DNA of 64,000 nt from CBDBON01 sp965208395. Lineage in GTDB: Bacteria > Chloroflexota > Dehalococcoidia > Lucifugimonadales > CBDBON01. The stretch covers positions 1,488,001 through 1,552,000 of the forward strand of contig CBDBON010000003.1 in the NCBI GenBank assembly GCA_965208395.1, read 5' to 3'. Below, piece by piece: positions 33,606 through 42,061 of this stretch. The notes beneath the pieces are model-generated. The model did not search any database and was not told the DNA's origin. It saw only the letters and a program-made list of their open reading frames with translations. The stretch's first letter is position 1. Every line of letters starts with the position of its first letter. The position numbers were made by a program, and so were the translations under genes.

Positions 33606-35192
33606 ATGGCGTACAGGGAGGTGTCGAGAGTGGAGATAGCAGAAGTGGTCCGACGCTGGCAGTCGGGTAACAGCCAGCGGCAGATAGCGACCGGTACAGG
33701 TTTGTCGCGGGCGACAGTCCGCCGGTACATCGCGGCGGCGCTGGGAGCGGGTCTGACGCGCGACGGTCCGGCTGCGAGCGAAGATCAACTGAGTCGTCTG
33801 TCTGGGCTGAACGTGAGCAGTCCTCGGAAGGTCGAGGCACCGACCGAGGAGATACTCGCCCCATGGGCCGCCCAGGTCTACGAGTGGCTGACCGCCGATA
33901 GGTTGCAACTGACCCGCATCCACGAGTTGCTTGCGGACCGGAACTGCCGGGTCTCCTACACATCGTTGAGGAGGTTCATCCAGCGACGGGGCTGGCAGAG
34001 GCGAAGTCCAACGACGGTCCGGATGGGAGAGAGAGCGCCGGGCGAAGTGGCGGAGATGGACTTCGGTCGCCTGGGCCTGATGGAAGACGCTGAGACCGGC
34101 CGCCGCCGCGTGGTCTGGGCCCTGATCGTCGTCCTGACGTACTCGCGGCACAGCTTCGTCTGGCCGACCTTCAGCCAGAAGCTCGTCGACGTGATCGACG
34201 GGTTGGAGGCTGCCTGGGCCTTCTTCGAGGGTGTGCCCAAGTACCTGGTGATCGACAACTTCCCTGCGGCCGTGGCCGGCCCCGACCGGCTCCATCCCCG
34301 CCTGACGCGCGGCTTCCTGGAGTACTCCCAGCACCGGGGCTTCATCGCAGACCCCGCAAGGGTGCGCCATCCTCGCGACAAGCCGCGTGTGGAGCGCGGA
34401 GTGCCCTACGTCCGCGAGAGGTTCTTCAAGGGAGGGACCTTCACCGACCTTGCGGACATGAGGTCTGAGGCCAGGCGGTGGTGCGTGGAGGTGGCCGGCC
34501 AGAGGGTGCACGGCACCACCCGCAGGCAGCCCCTGACCGTCTTCCGGCAGGAGGAGCGCAGTGCGTTGGGGGAGTGGAACGGAGAGCCCTACGAGATGAC
34601 CGACTGGCGCACTGCCAAGGTCCATCCCGACCACCACGTGGCCTGCCAGTACGCCCTCTACTCGGTGCCGTCTGAGATATGTCCGCCCGGCCAGAAGGTG
34701 GAGGTGCGGCTCGGCAGCAAGCTGGTGCGCATCTACTACCGGGGCAGGCTGATCAAGGTCCACCCACGGAAGGGCCGCGGCGGCAGGTCCACCGACCCTG
34801 AAGACTACCCGTCGGAGCTGAGCGCCTACACCCTCAGGGCTCCTGATCGGATCAAGCTCAGCGCAGCTTCGCACGGACCGGCCGTGGCGGCCTATGCCGA
34901 GCGCCTCTTCGACGGCCCACTGCCCTGGGCCAGGATCCGGCAGGGGCACAAGCTCATACGGTTGGGAGAACGCTACTCCCCTGAACGTCTCGACGCTGCC
35001 TGCCGCAGGGCTCTGTCAGTAGACCTGATCGACGTGGCACGTCTCGAGCGCATCCTCGTAGAGGCCCTGGAGCAGGAGACAGCGGAGACAGAGCCTCCAC
35101 CGATGCCTCCGGGTCGGTTCGCCAGGTCCGGGTCCGTCTTCGCTCATGCCAACGGCATCGCCACTCAACCAGCACAAGGAGAATGCCCATGA
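33606..35192 (+). CDS. istA: IS21-family transposase IstA (type 1)
   Basis: 528 residues from ATG 33,606 (AAGGAG upstream). The N-terminal HTH is RQIATGTGLSRATVRRYIAA. The rve-type integrase core has the acidic triad positions EMDFGRLG, VIDNFPAAV and RDKPRVERG. Cuts and joins DNA during transposition with the IstB ATPase. Its end overlaps istB by 10 bp, the usual IS21 coupling. Confidence 0.92.
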   Translation: MAYREVSRVEIAEVVRRWQSGNSQRQIATGTGLSRATVRRYIAAALGAGLTRDGPAASEDQLSRLSGLNVSSPRKVEAPTEEILAPWAAQVYEWLTADRLQLTRIHELLADRNCRVSYTSLRRFIQRRGWQRRSPTTVRMGERAPGEVAEMDFGRLGLMEDAETGRRRVVWALIVVLTYSRHSFVWPTFSQKLVDVIDGLEAAWAFFEGVPKYLVIDNFPAAVAGPDRLHPRLTRGFLEYSQHRGFIADPARVRHPRDKPRVERGVPYVRERFFKGGTFTDLADMRSEARRWCVEVAGQRVHGTTRRQPLTVFRQEERSALGEWNGEPYEMTDWRTAKVHPDHHVACQYALYSVPSEICPPGQKVEVRLGSKLVRIYYRGRLIKVHPRKGRGGRSTDPEDYPSELSAYTLRAPDRIKLSAASHGPAVAAYAERLFDGPLPWARIRQGHKLIRLGERYSPERLDAACRRALSVDLIDVARLERILVEALEQETAETEPPPMPPGRFARSGSVFAHANGIATQPAQGECP

Positions 35193-35974
35193 CCACCGCC
35201 ACCGAACTGACGCCGCTGCTCAAGCGCCTCAAGCTCGGAGCCATGCTCAACACACTGCCCGAGAGGATCGCCCTCGCACGCAGAGAGGAGCTCGACTACG
35301 CATCCTTCCTGCAGGTGATCCTCACCGACGAGGTCAACCGCAGGGACCACAGGCGACTGGAGCTCCGACTCCAGCAAGCCGGCTTCGATCAGGTCTGCCG
35401 CCTCGAAGACTTCGACTGGTCCGCATCCATCACGCTCGACCGCCGGCTCCTCGACGCCGCCTTCTCACTCCAGTTCCTACCGCGCAACGAGCACGTCCTG
35501 CTCGTCGGCCCGGTCGGCGTGGGCAAGAGCTTCCTCGCACAGGCTCTAGGATATGCAGCCGTCCGGGCGGGACACTCCGTCCGCTTCATACGCGCAGACG
35601 ACTTCTTCAGGGCCATGGCCCAGGCCAGGGTGGACCACTCCACCGACAAGACCTTCCGGTCCTTCCTCTCCCCAGACCTGCTCATCCTCGACGACCTCGG
35701 TCTCCACAGGCTGGCTCAGCAGCAGTCGATAGACCTCTACGAGCTGGTCATCGCTAGGCACCGCACTTCCAGCTTCGTCGTCACATCCAACAGGGCCGTC
35801 GACGAGTGGCTCGGACTCTTCGACGATCCCATCCTGGGCAACAGCGCCCTCGACCGGCTCGCCAACGCCAGCTACCAGATCGTTATCGAGGGCGACAGCT
35901 ACCGGCAACGTCTGTCACCACACAGGGCGCTGCTCGACAGAAAGGAGGTGGTTGACCCTCAAACGCCGCAGTGA
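35183..35974 (+). CDS. istB: IS21-family helper ATPase IstB (type 1)
   Basis: 263 residues. A DnaC-like AAA+ ATPase with Walker A GPVGVGKSFLAQ and Walker B LLILDDLGLHR, ending SYRQRLSPHRALLD. It helps IstA select targets. Intact, so this IS may still be mobile. Confidence 0.92.
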   Translation: MPMTTATELTPLLKRLKLGAMLNTLPERIALARREELDYASFLQVILTDEVNRRDHRRLELRLQQAGFDQVCRLEDFDWSASITLDRRLLDAAFSLQFLPRNEHVLLVGPVGVGKSFLAQALGYAAVRAGHSVRFIRADDFFRAMAQARVDHSTDKTFRSFLSPDLLILDDLGLHRLAQQQSIDLYELVIARHRTSSFVVTSNRAVDEWLGLFDDPILGNSALDRLANASYQIVIEGDSYRQRLSPHRALLDRKEVVDPQTPQ

Positions 35975-36181
35975 TAATAGTCCGCATACCGGTTCTCAGG
36001 GTGGCTCAATGATCCTGGCGACGACTGGTACATAGGTCTTGGCGAACGACAGTTCGATGTTTTACGGAGAGGGGCAAGGATAGCGACTAGCCCGACCATC
36101 CTTGCCAACACGTGATACTATGTTAGGACTCGCGTATCGGCAGTTCAAAGCAGATCGGAAAGTGAAGGAGGGATAGAGATC

Positions 36182-36742
36182 ATGGAAGGCATCTTCTTCT
36201 TGTTGATAGGGGCAGCGATCTTTTCGCAGGGCTGGTACATGCTCGGTCTGTATTCCGAAGGCCGTACCACGGGTGTGCTGTCCGCAGGTCTTGGCTTACT
36301 GGCTCTCGGCACCTTCATGTTTGGGAGCACTATCACGCCGACGCTGATATCTGGCGCAGGCTCGACGGAGTTGGTGACAGCGCTAACGGCGCTCATCGTC
36401 CTCTGGGCAGTCTACTCCGTTGTCGCTGGGGCGCAGGGCATTTGGGACTTAGACACCCGCGCTATCGGCTTCTACAGCGCCTTTCTGTCCGTCGCATCGC
36501 TGGTCGTATTCCTCGTGTTCGCGTTGTCGATGGCTGAAGGGGGGGTGTACGAGCACGACCTGAGCACATGGCTCTCCATGTCGATCGTGCCCTTCCTGCT
36601 CACCATCATCTCCGCTCTCGTCTTCTTCTACATGGCCTTTGAACTCCAGGTCCTGAGGCTGGTTACTGGTTGGTTCATGCTCTTCGGCAGTGCCGTGACT
36701 GGGCTTGTGGGGCTGTGGGCCATCACCAGCGTAGTGTTGTGA
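36182..36742 (+). CDS. Six-helix membrane protein, possibly AmiS/UreI-like
   Basis: 186 residues with six hydrophobic segments. The start, MEGIFFLLIGAAIFSQGWYM, and GLLALGTFMFG weakly recall the AmiS/UreI amide/urea channel pattern, but no catalytic amidase is adjacent, so this is tentative. It ends 7 bp before prkA, so the two may be cotranscribed. An AGGAGG precedes it. Confidence 0.55.
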   Translation: MEGIFFLLIGAAIFSQGWYMLGLYSEGRTTGVLSAGLGLLALGTFMFGSTITPTLISGAGSTELVTALTALIVLWAVYSVVAGAQGIWDLDTRAIGFYSAFLSVASLVVFLVFALSMAEGGVYEHDLSTWLSMSIVPFLLTIISALVFFYMAFELQVLRLVTGWFMLFGSAVTGLVGLWAITSVVL

Positions 36743-36749
36743 GGCCGCC

Positions 36750-38738
36750 ATGCCAGATGAACTCACAGTCGAAGCCATCATTTCCGAGGCCGAGAGCGAG
36801 GCAGCCCGGCACTCTTGGGAGGGGACCTTTGAGGAGTACCTCCGCCTAGTCTTGGACGATCCCTCGAAGAGCCGACTCTCCCACGCCTACATCTATGACG
36901 CCATCCTGGCCCAGGGCTCGGACGTAACGCCTGACGGCGACCGGACCTACGGCCTCTTCCAGGATAAGATATTCGGCCTAGAGGAGCCGCTCGACCGCGT
37001 CGTCCAGTATTTCGCCGCCGCGGCGCAGCGATTCGAAGTGCGTAAACGAATCCTGCTGCTGCTTGGCCCTCCGGCTAGCGGCAAGTCCACTGTTACTGAA
37101 CTCATCAAGCGCGCCATAGAGGCTCACTCCAGAAGCGACGACGGCATAGTCTACGCCATCAAGGGCTGTCCGATGCAGGAAGACCCTCTGCACCTGATTC
37201 CTGAGAGTGTCAGGAATCGGCTCCGCGACCATGGCATCTACATAGAAGGCGAGCTCTGCCCGCGATGCCGTTATATGGTCGCTACAGAATATCAGGGCCG
37301 TTACGCGGAAGTGCCTGTGGAGCGCGTGACATTCTCCGAGCAGGGAGCGATTGGCATCGGCTATTTCATGGCCAACAATCCCAACCCGTCAGACTCGCTG
37401 CTTGTCGGCAGTGTCAATACCGACCAGCTTGAGGGTGATCGGCTCGAGGTTGCGGGTAAGGCGTTCCGGCTGGACGGGGAGCTCAACGTCGCCAACCGTG
37501 GCATGATTGAAATGGTCGAAATGTTCAAAGCCGACAAGCATCTGCTGACCACGCTGCTGAGTCTAGCGCAGGAGCAGATCATCAAGATGGAGAAGTTCGG
37601 CTCGGTTTATGCCGATGAGGTCATTATAGGCCATTCCAATCAGGGTGACTTCGACGAGTTCTCGAAGGACAAGAGCTCCGAGGCCCTGAAGGACCGCATC
37701 ATCGCGATGAACATTCCTTACAACCTCAAGATGACGCAAGAGGTCGAGATTTACCGGAAGATGATGAAGTCGAGCCTCATGGGGGACGTGTGCATTGCCC
37801 CGTTAACCCTGAAAGTGGCCAGTGCGTTCTCTGTGCTGTCACGACTGGATCCGCCGGACCGCCATGCGATGTCCATGCTGGACAAGCTGAAGCTCTACGA
37901 TGGTGACGCGGTCCCCAACTTCTCCCGGCACGACGCCCGTGAGATGCAGCGCCGCCATCCGATGGAGGGCATGTCCGGGATTTCGCCCCGATATGTGATG
38001 AATCGCATTGGAGCTGCCGCAAGCGAGCCTAACGTCCAATGCATCACCCCCTTAGCTGCTGTGAGCAGTCTTTGGGAAGGCCTCGATGAGAACGTCAGCT
38101 ACGATCCCGGCCTGGACGCAAAGATCAGGTTGGTCACTGAAGCGGTGAGGGTATATGACGCTCTGGCCATCCGAGATGTACAGATAGCTAACGATGAGTC
38201 ATTCGAAGCAAATGCCAATGGCCTCCTTGCCCGCTATCTTACTGACGTTAGTGCGTACCTGGAGGACATCTCCAGAGACGACTATAGGCCGACTCGCGCC
38301 GATGCCGAAAGGGAGCGCGACATGCGGGAGTTGGAGCGCGTCCACAGCATTAGTGACCGAAGCAAGGACATATTCCGGCGCGAGATACACGAACACGTCG
38401 CTTCCTGGCAGGAGAGTGACAAGCCCTTCGAATATGACTCCGAGCCGCGTCTCAAGAAATCTATCGAACAGCGACTCCTCATTTCACAGGACGATCTCAA
38501 CAAGAGCCTGACTCGCCCCCGCTTCTCCAGGCAACGAGTCGCTTGGGAGCAACGTTGGGAGAGAATGATTTCCAGGCTGATTGACTTCTATGGCTATTGC
38601 AGTATATGTGCGAGCGATCTAATCAAGTACGTGGATCACATCCTGAAGGGCGGCCCGTCTATCAGGATGTCTCGCAGCGAAGGCTTTGAGTGGCTTTGGG
38701 AGAGATATCCCCAAGATGGGGGTGAAGGCCCGCGCTAA
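36750..38738 (+). CDS. prkA: PrkA-family AAA+ serine protein kinase
   Basis: 662 residues, full length for the family (E. coli YeaG, B. subtilis PrkA). Walker A is GPPASGKST (106-114); CPRC near 167-170 and the NPNPSDSLLVGSVN region are conserved; a long helical C-terminal domain holds the kinase-like part. Members regulate stress or sporulation physiology. In most genomes the gene lies with a DUF444 (YeaH) or SpoVR-type gene; neither is here, so this is an orphan copy carried by a mobile element. Codons look different from the host genes. Confidence 0.88.
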   Translation: MPDELTVEAIISEAESEAARHSWEGTFEEYLRLVLDDPSKSRLSHAYIYDAILAQGSDVTPDGDRTYGLFQDKIFGLEEPLDRVVQYFAAAAQRFEVRKRILLLLGPPASGKSTVTELIKRAIEAHSRSDDGIVYAIKGCPMQEDPLHLIPESVRNRLRDHGIYIEGELCPRCRYMVATEYQGRYAEVPVERVTFSEQGAIGIGYFMANNPNPSDSLLVGSVNTDQLEGDRLEVAGKAFRLDGELNVANRGMIEMVEMFKADKHLLTTLLSLAQEQIIKMEKFGSVYADEVIIGHSNQGDFDEFSKDKSSEALKDRIIAMNIPYNLKMTQEVEIYRKMMKSSLMGDVCIAPLTLKVASAFSVLSRLDPPDRHAMSMLDKLKLYDGDAVPNFSRHDAREMQRRHPMEGMSGISPRYVMNRIGAAASEPNVQCITPLAAVSSLWEGLDENVSYDPGLDAKIRLVTEAVRVYDALAIRDVQIANDESFEANANGLLARYLTDVSAYLEDISRDDYRPTRADAERERDMRELERVHSISDRSKDIFRREIHEHVASWQESDKPFEYDSEPRLKKSIEQRLLISQDDLNKSLTRPRFSRQRVAWEQRWERMISRLIDFYGYCSICASDLIKYVDHILKGGPSIRMSRSEGFEWLWERYPQDGGEGPR

Positions 38739-38767
38739 GATGCCGGTGGAATCACGGAGAGGCGCTG

Positions 38768-38860
38768 GTGGACTGGAACAAGCTGATCGAGAAGGCTGCG
38801 ATAGCGGCGGTGGTGTGTCTGGTCGTCATCTGTGTCGTGCTGATCCTGATCATCTTCTAG
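38768..38860 (+). CDS. 30-residue single-pass membrane protein
   Basis: GTG start with GGAGAG 8 bp upstream: MDWNKLIEKAA followed by one hydrophobic helix (IAAVVCLVVICVVLILIIF). It sits 29 bp after prkA, in the same direction, and is too short for routine annotation. It could be a small regulatory membrane peptide. Confidence 0.5.
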   Translation: MDWNKLIEKAAIAAVVCLVVICVVLILIIF

Positions 38861-38880
38861 CTGCACTATGGGAGGTTGGT

Positions 38881-39078
38881 ATGAGTAGATTCGTGTTGGA
38901 CAAGTTGCATGCAGAGAAGATAATCACGGCCAGGGATCTCAACGGCTCTGTGGAGATAGCGGTCCAGTACCCGGCGGATGCTAGCTATCGTGCCAGGATG
39001 TCACCGATGCAGGCTCGGACGCTGTCTGAAGTCTTGCAGACACTGGCGTCCGTTGCCGAGCAACGCGCCAATGAATGA
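38881..39078 (+). CDS. Small hypothetical protein
   Basis: 65 residues from ATG 38,881, with GGAGG 7 bp upstream: MSRFVLDKLHAEKIITARDL... . No family recognised. It lies between the mini membrane protein and a lipoprotein gene in a tight same-strand run. Confidence 0.6.
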   Translation: MSRFVLDKLHAEKIITARDLNGSVEIAVQYPADASYRARMSPMQARTLSEVLQTLASVAEQRANE

Positions 39079-39093
39079 AAGGATGCAAGAGCC

Positions 39094-39498
39094 ATGAAAT
39101 GGATAGTGGGTGTGTTGACAGGGCTGCTGGTGCTGGCAGGATGCAGTTTCAGCGAGTATGCACAGTCAGAGGAGCTGGCAGAGAATATCGACGATCACCG
39201 AACGGGGTGTGAGGTCGATACCGACGCCCTGCTGGCGGGGTACAAGCAGTATGAGGCCAACAGGTTCCACCTCTCCTTCGGTCCGACGCCCGAGCCGACC
39301 CCGACTCCTGGACCGGTTACCGATATGGAGATCGCAGCAGTAGTGCTCCTGGAGAAGGTATGGGAGAACGGATGCCAGACCGGACGTCGGGACGTCGTCG
39401 GTGCCGAGGAGGCTACGCTTATGGGCCTTAAGGACCAACTCCGCATCCTCGGAGATAGGATCACGGCCCTGGAGCCAACACCGACTCCGACGCCCTAA
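39094..39498 (+). CDS. Small lipoprotein, hypothetical
   Basis: 134 residues. Signal peptide with lipobox LAGC (Cys17), two short domains joined by a Thr-Pro linker (PTPEPTPTPGP) and ending ALEPTPTPTP. No known domain. The last gene of the prkA run; non-coding sequence follows. Confidence 0.65.
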   Translation: MKWIVGVLTGLLVLAGCSFSEYAQSEELAENIDDHRTGCEVDTDALLAGYKQYEANRFHLSFGPTPEPTPTPGPVTDMEIAAVVLLEKVWENGCQTGRRDVVGAEEATLMGLKDQLRILGDRITALEPTPTPTP

Positions 39499-39564
39499 GG
39501 ACTGATTCGAAGAGGCGCAGTTGAGTTGGGGCAGCTGGGGCCGTAGAAATGGTGCTGGTACACA

Positions 39565-39954
39565 ACTGGTACAGGTCCTGTACCAGTGTGCCGGGGAGTT
39601 GCCGTGGCAAAGGACACGGTCGAATCGGGGCCGTGCTCATTCACCTTGTTAGTCGTGCTGTAGCGGCGACTAGGGTTTCAACGCGGAGTGCAGTGACGGA
39701 GGACTTCGCCTGAGGCGACTGGCGGACAGGCCCGTCTCAGGGTTTCAACGCGTCGTCGTGTGCAGTGGTGCGTGTGGGCCGGAGGCGTGCGGACGCGCCT
39801 GCCGAGCTCGTCGGCGGGCGGGTCTCTTATTCTTTAGTTCTGAGATGGTTTCTCCGATAGTCGGAGAAACCGTGGGGGATGAGGCTTATAGGGCAGGGAC
39901 GGCGGGATCTTCGGGTCCTGGAGGCGTGAGAGAGATGCGGCCGCTTTGGGCCGC
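39565..39954. other. Hairpin-dense non-coding tract 1
   Basis: No gene in 39,499-40,245. It contains a perfect 23-bp palindrome at 39,565-39,587 (arms ACTGGTACAGG/CCTGTACCAGT); a 10-bp stem at 39,796-39,820; an 11-bp stem with TAG loop at 39,847-39,871 (GGTTTCTCCGA); a UUCG-tetraloop hairpin at 39,905-39,918 (GGATC TTCG GGTCC); and GCGGCC/GGCCGC at 39,937-39,954. CTCTTATTCTT occurs twice (near 39,825 and 40,017), and AGGGTTTCAACGCG twice at 67-bp spacing (39,672, 39,739). This could be a structured RNA or regulatory/origin DNA. Confidence 0.45.
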
Positions 39955-40245
39955 GTCCGCTTGAAGGGGCGGGCGGTCGGGGACGGCGCCTTTTCAGCGG
40001 TGGATGGGTCTGGCGCCTCTTATTCTTCCGGGCCTTGTTGTTGGTGCGGCGTCTTGTCCTGCTTTTTTCGTGTTGTCCGGGAGATGAGTTTTGATTTTCG
40101 CCTACAGGGTTCTTGTCCGGAGGTCTTGGGAGGGGCTTGACCTGCGAGCGCCCAGGCCGTGGCGTTGGCGTTAGCCTAGCCCTGAGGCCTGGGCACGCGA
40201 GCAGGTCAATTCTTGGGGAGGTTCTTCTCCCCTGGGACGTGGAGC

Positions 40246-40278
40246 AAAAAAAGGGGGCCTCCGTTTCCGGAGGCCCCC
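40246..40278 (-). terminator. Rho-independent terminator of the DUF4326 operon
   Basis: On the minus strand an 11-bp G+C-rich stem (GGGGGCCTCCG / CGGAGGCCCCC) with a 4-nt loop is followed by seven T. It lies 14 bp beyond the stop of the last gene of the operon. Confidence 0.9.
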
Positions 40279-40292
40279 TGGTTGGAGAGCTG

Positions 40293-40586
40293 CTAGAAGC
40301 CGCTGTCTTTGAGGGCGGCTTCGTCGTTGGCCATGTCCTCGGCGATGAGGATGTCCATCCTCAGTTCGCGGAGGAGTTCGAGGGCTTCGGAGAGGCCCTT
40401 GCAGCGTCCTCGATACCATGCCCGGTCATTCGGGTCGGTAATCTCGGGGGGGACGATGTTGCCTTCGTCATCCCACGAGGCGCTTATGGCCCTGGAGAGC
40501 TGGCGATGCCGGTCGTTGAGCCGGCTGGCCAGCTTCGTCAGCTGCTCGGTTCGCATGTCGAGGTGAGCGGTGTTACTGAGGGTCAT
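40293..40586 (-). CDS. Hypothetical protein, last gene of minus-strand operon
   Basis: 97 residues, helical and charged (MTLSNTAHLDMRTEQLTKLA...). It overlaps the upstream 59-residue gene as ATGA. No recognised domain. Followed by a strong terminator. Confidence 0.6.
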   Translation of the reverse strand: MTLSNTAHLDMRTEQLTKLASRLNDRHRQLSRAISASWDDEGNIVPPEITDPNDRAWYRGRCKGLSEALELLRELRMDILIAEDMANDEAALKDSGF

Positions 40587-40762
40587 CGCAGTTCTCCAGT
40601 CTCCACGTTCAACGTGGGTTCGTGTCGGATGCGGATTTCGAGGTCGAGGTCACGGACCTCGATGTTGAGCCTGGGCTGCTCGCGGGCCTCGCGGACGAGG
40701 TCCCGGACGAGCTTGGCCCTGGCGTCGAGCTTCCGCTTCTCGATGTCAAACAGTCCAAACAT
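40583..40762 (-). CDS. 59-residue hypothetical protein
   Basis: ATG at 40,762 with AGGAGG upstream: MFGLFDIEKRKLDARAKLVR..., strongly charged, ending ETGELR. The stop shares bases with the next start (ATGA). Coding is supported by the ribosome-binding site and overlap. Function unknown. Confidence 0.55.
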   Translation of the reverse strand: MFGLFDIEKRKLDARAKLVRDLVREAREQPRLNIEVRDLDLEIRIRHEPTLNVETGELR

Positions 40763-40771
40763 GGCATCCTC

Positions 40772-41170
40772 CTATGCCTTCTCGATGGCTGCTAGCCATT
40801 CGATGTTAAGGACGGCAAGTTCCAGGCCGTCCATCTGGACTAGAATCATGGTATCGCGGTCGGTGGTGACGCTGGTCGTCTCCAGGCGGCCGAGATGCCG
40901 TTTCACGAGTGAAGTGGGGTTGCTGCATCGGCAGCTCCGCACTAGGTGCCTGTTGGTCAGGCTGTTCTGGTGTCGGCAGGCGTCGCAGGTGCAGAGGCAC
41001 CACTTCTGGTGCTTGGGCGGCCGTCGCGGTTTCCGCTTCGGCTCGCTCTTTCGTCGGACTACGGCTTCTTCGCGGATGCGGTGGCAGTGGCCGACCGGAT
41101 GGCGGCCATGCTCTTCGCATTCCGTGCATGGGCACTGGCAGATGATTCTGCCGCGTCTGCTGCGGTCCAT
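40772..41170 (-). CDS. Cys-rich protein of the minus-strand operon
   Basis: 132 residues from ATG 41,170 (GGAGGTGG upstream). N-terminal Cys cluster (IICQCPCTECEEHGRHPVGH), a basic middle, and CLCTCDACRH, then SCRCSNP. It probably binds zinc. It starts 1 bp after the upstream DUF4326-like stop. No family recognised. Confidence 0.6.
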   Translation of the reverse strand: MDRSRRGRIICQCPCTECEEHGRHPVGHCHRIREEAVVRRKSEPKRKPRRPPKHQKWCLCTCDACRHQNSLTNRHLVRSCRCSNPTSLVKRHLGRLETTSVTTDRDTMILVQMDGLELAVLNIEWLAAIEKA

Positions 41171-41171
41171 G

Positions 41172-41693
41172 CTAGGCCACCTCCGGGGCCAGCTGGTACG
41201 CAACGGAGATGATGGTGGAGCCGAGCTTCGCTTGGTAGACCTCCTTTCCGTCCTGGATGGCGTGACGGTATTCGTCCGGCTGCCGTTTGCCGTAGGCTCT
41301 TGTTATGGCGCGGTATGCGGCTCGCTTTCGGTCCCTCTTGGATGGAGAACGCGGAGCGCTGCGACCCTTGTTGTAGATCGCCATGAGCTTTTCGGCGATC
41401 ACGTCCGCATGGCAGAAGTCTGGACTCGGGCCAACGCCGTTCCAGTCGTGGCACCAGCAAAGGAGATGCATGGCCTTCCGGCCTGCGAGCTCGTGCAGTT
41501 TGGTCTGCCACTCTGGCGAGGACTCGACTTCCTGCCTGAAGTTGCGGACTACGGTCGCTCTGTCTCCATCGGGGCCGATTCGGAAGCGGTTTCCGTAGGG
41601 GGAGCTGCGATCGACCTGGGCGACGCCCTTGGTCCCAGATCCCATAAACTGCTTCCTGCCGCGCTGCGTCCAAACCTGTACTACAGTGCCCAT
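41172..41693 (-). CDS. DUF4326-domain protein
   Basis: 173 residues. The N-terminal part matches DUF4326: SSPYGNRFRIGPDGDRATVV, then LLCWCHDW and FCHADVIAEKL, the conserved CWC...CH pattern. A basic C-terminal extension follows. DUF4326 proteins are common in phages and mobile elements, and the biochemical role is not established. It is the first gene of a four-gene minus-strand operon. Confidence 0.75.
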   Translation of the reverse strand: MGTVVQVWTQRGRKQFMGSGTKGVAQVDRSSPYGNRFRIGPDGDRATVVRNFRQEVESSPEWQTKLHELAGRKAMHLLCWCHDWNGVGPSPDFCHADVIAEKLMAIYNKGRSAPRSPSKRDRKRAAYRAITRAYGKRQPDEYRHAIQDGKEVYQAKLGSTIISVAYQLAPEVA

Positions 41694-41959
41694 GTGGCAC
41701 CTCCTGTCTTAAGCTCCTCGCTAGGCGCGAGTGCTCCCTGTGCGCAAGGCAGGGTGGCGAAGCGGGTTAGGGTGCGCTTTAGTCAACGGAGCCCATGCTT
41801 CATGGGCCGAAGTGGGATGTGGTGTCCCGGGGAAGTGGCGGGTGTAGAGTTGACTCTTGAGGGCCTTAAGCTGAGGGGAGCGCGCGCGCAACAGAGCGGG
41901 TTTCATCCCCTTGTGGCCTTCAGTGAGAGAGCTGGTTATTGGGACGGTCCCGGCTGTCG
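41694..41959. other. Non-coding stretch between DUF4326 operon and IS21 copy 1
   Basis: Contains a perfect 7-bp triloop hairpin at 41,791-41,807 (GCCCATG CTT CATGGGC) and a CTCGC/GCGAG stem at 41,717-41,731. With the IS removed it would be contiguous with the hairpin-dense tract at 44,217. No gene seen; promoter of the minus operon presumably lies here. Confidence 0.4.
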
Positions 41960-42061
41960 TGTCAATGCTAAGTTAGATTTGACCCTTTTCCGCTAAGTTA
42001 GAACTGACCCACCTTGTCGTTAAGTCGCCTCCTTTCTGGCAAGCAAGAGTGCCTGTTGGAT

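Larger units (their letters stand above)
33474..36051. mobile_element. IS21-family insertion sequence (type 1), 2,578 bp
   Basis: Terminal inverted repeats start TGTCAAACGCCA (33,474) and, read inward from the right, TGTCGTTCGCCA; both continue to CTATGTACCAG. It is flanked by a 4-bp target duplication GTTC (33,470-33,473 and 36,052-36,055). It carries istA and istB on the plus strand. It differs from the other IS21 element in this window. Confidence 0.88.

Noticed and set aside
39672..39752. AGGGTTTCAACGCG repeated at 67-bp spacing, as in a minimal CRISPR
   Set aside because: Only 14 bp are shared, the rest of a repeat unit is not conserved, and no cas genes are present. Kept only as a local repeat.
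40113..41996. A 627-codon open frame on the plus strand opposite the DUF4326 operon
   Set aside because: The minus-strand genes have ribosome-binding sites, overlaps and a terminator; the long plus frame is the usual high-GC antisense shadow and has no recognisable protein features.
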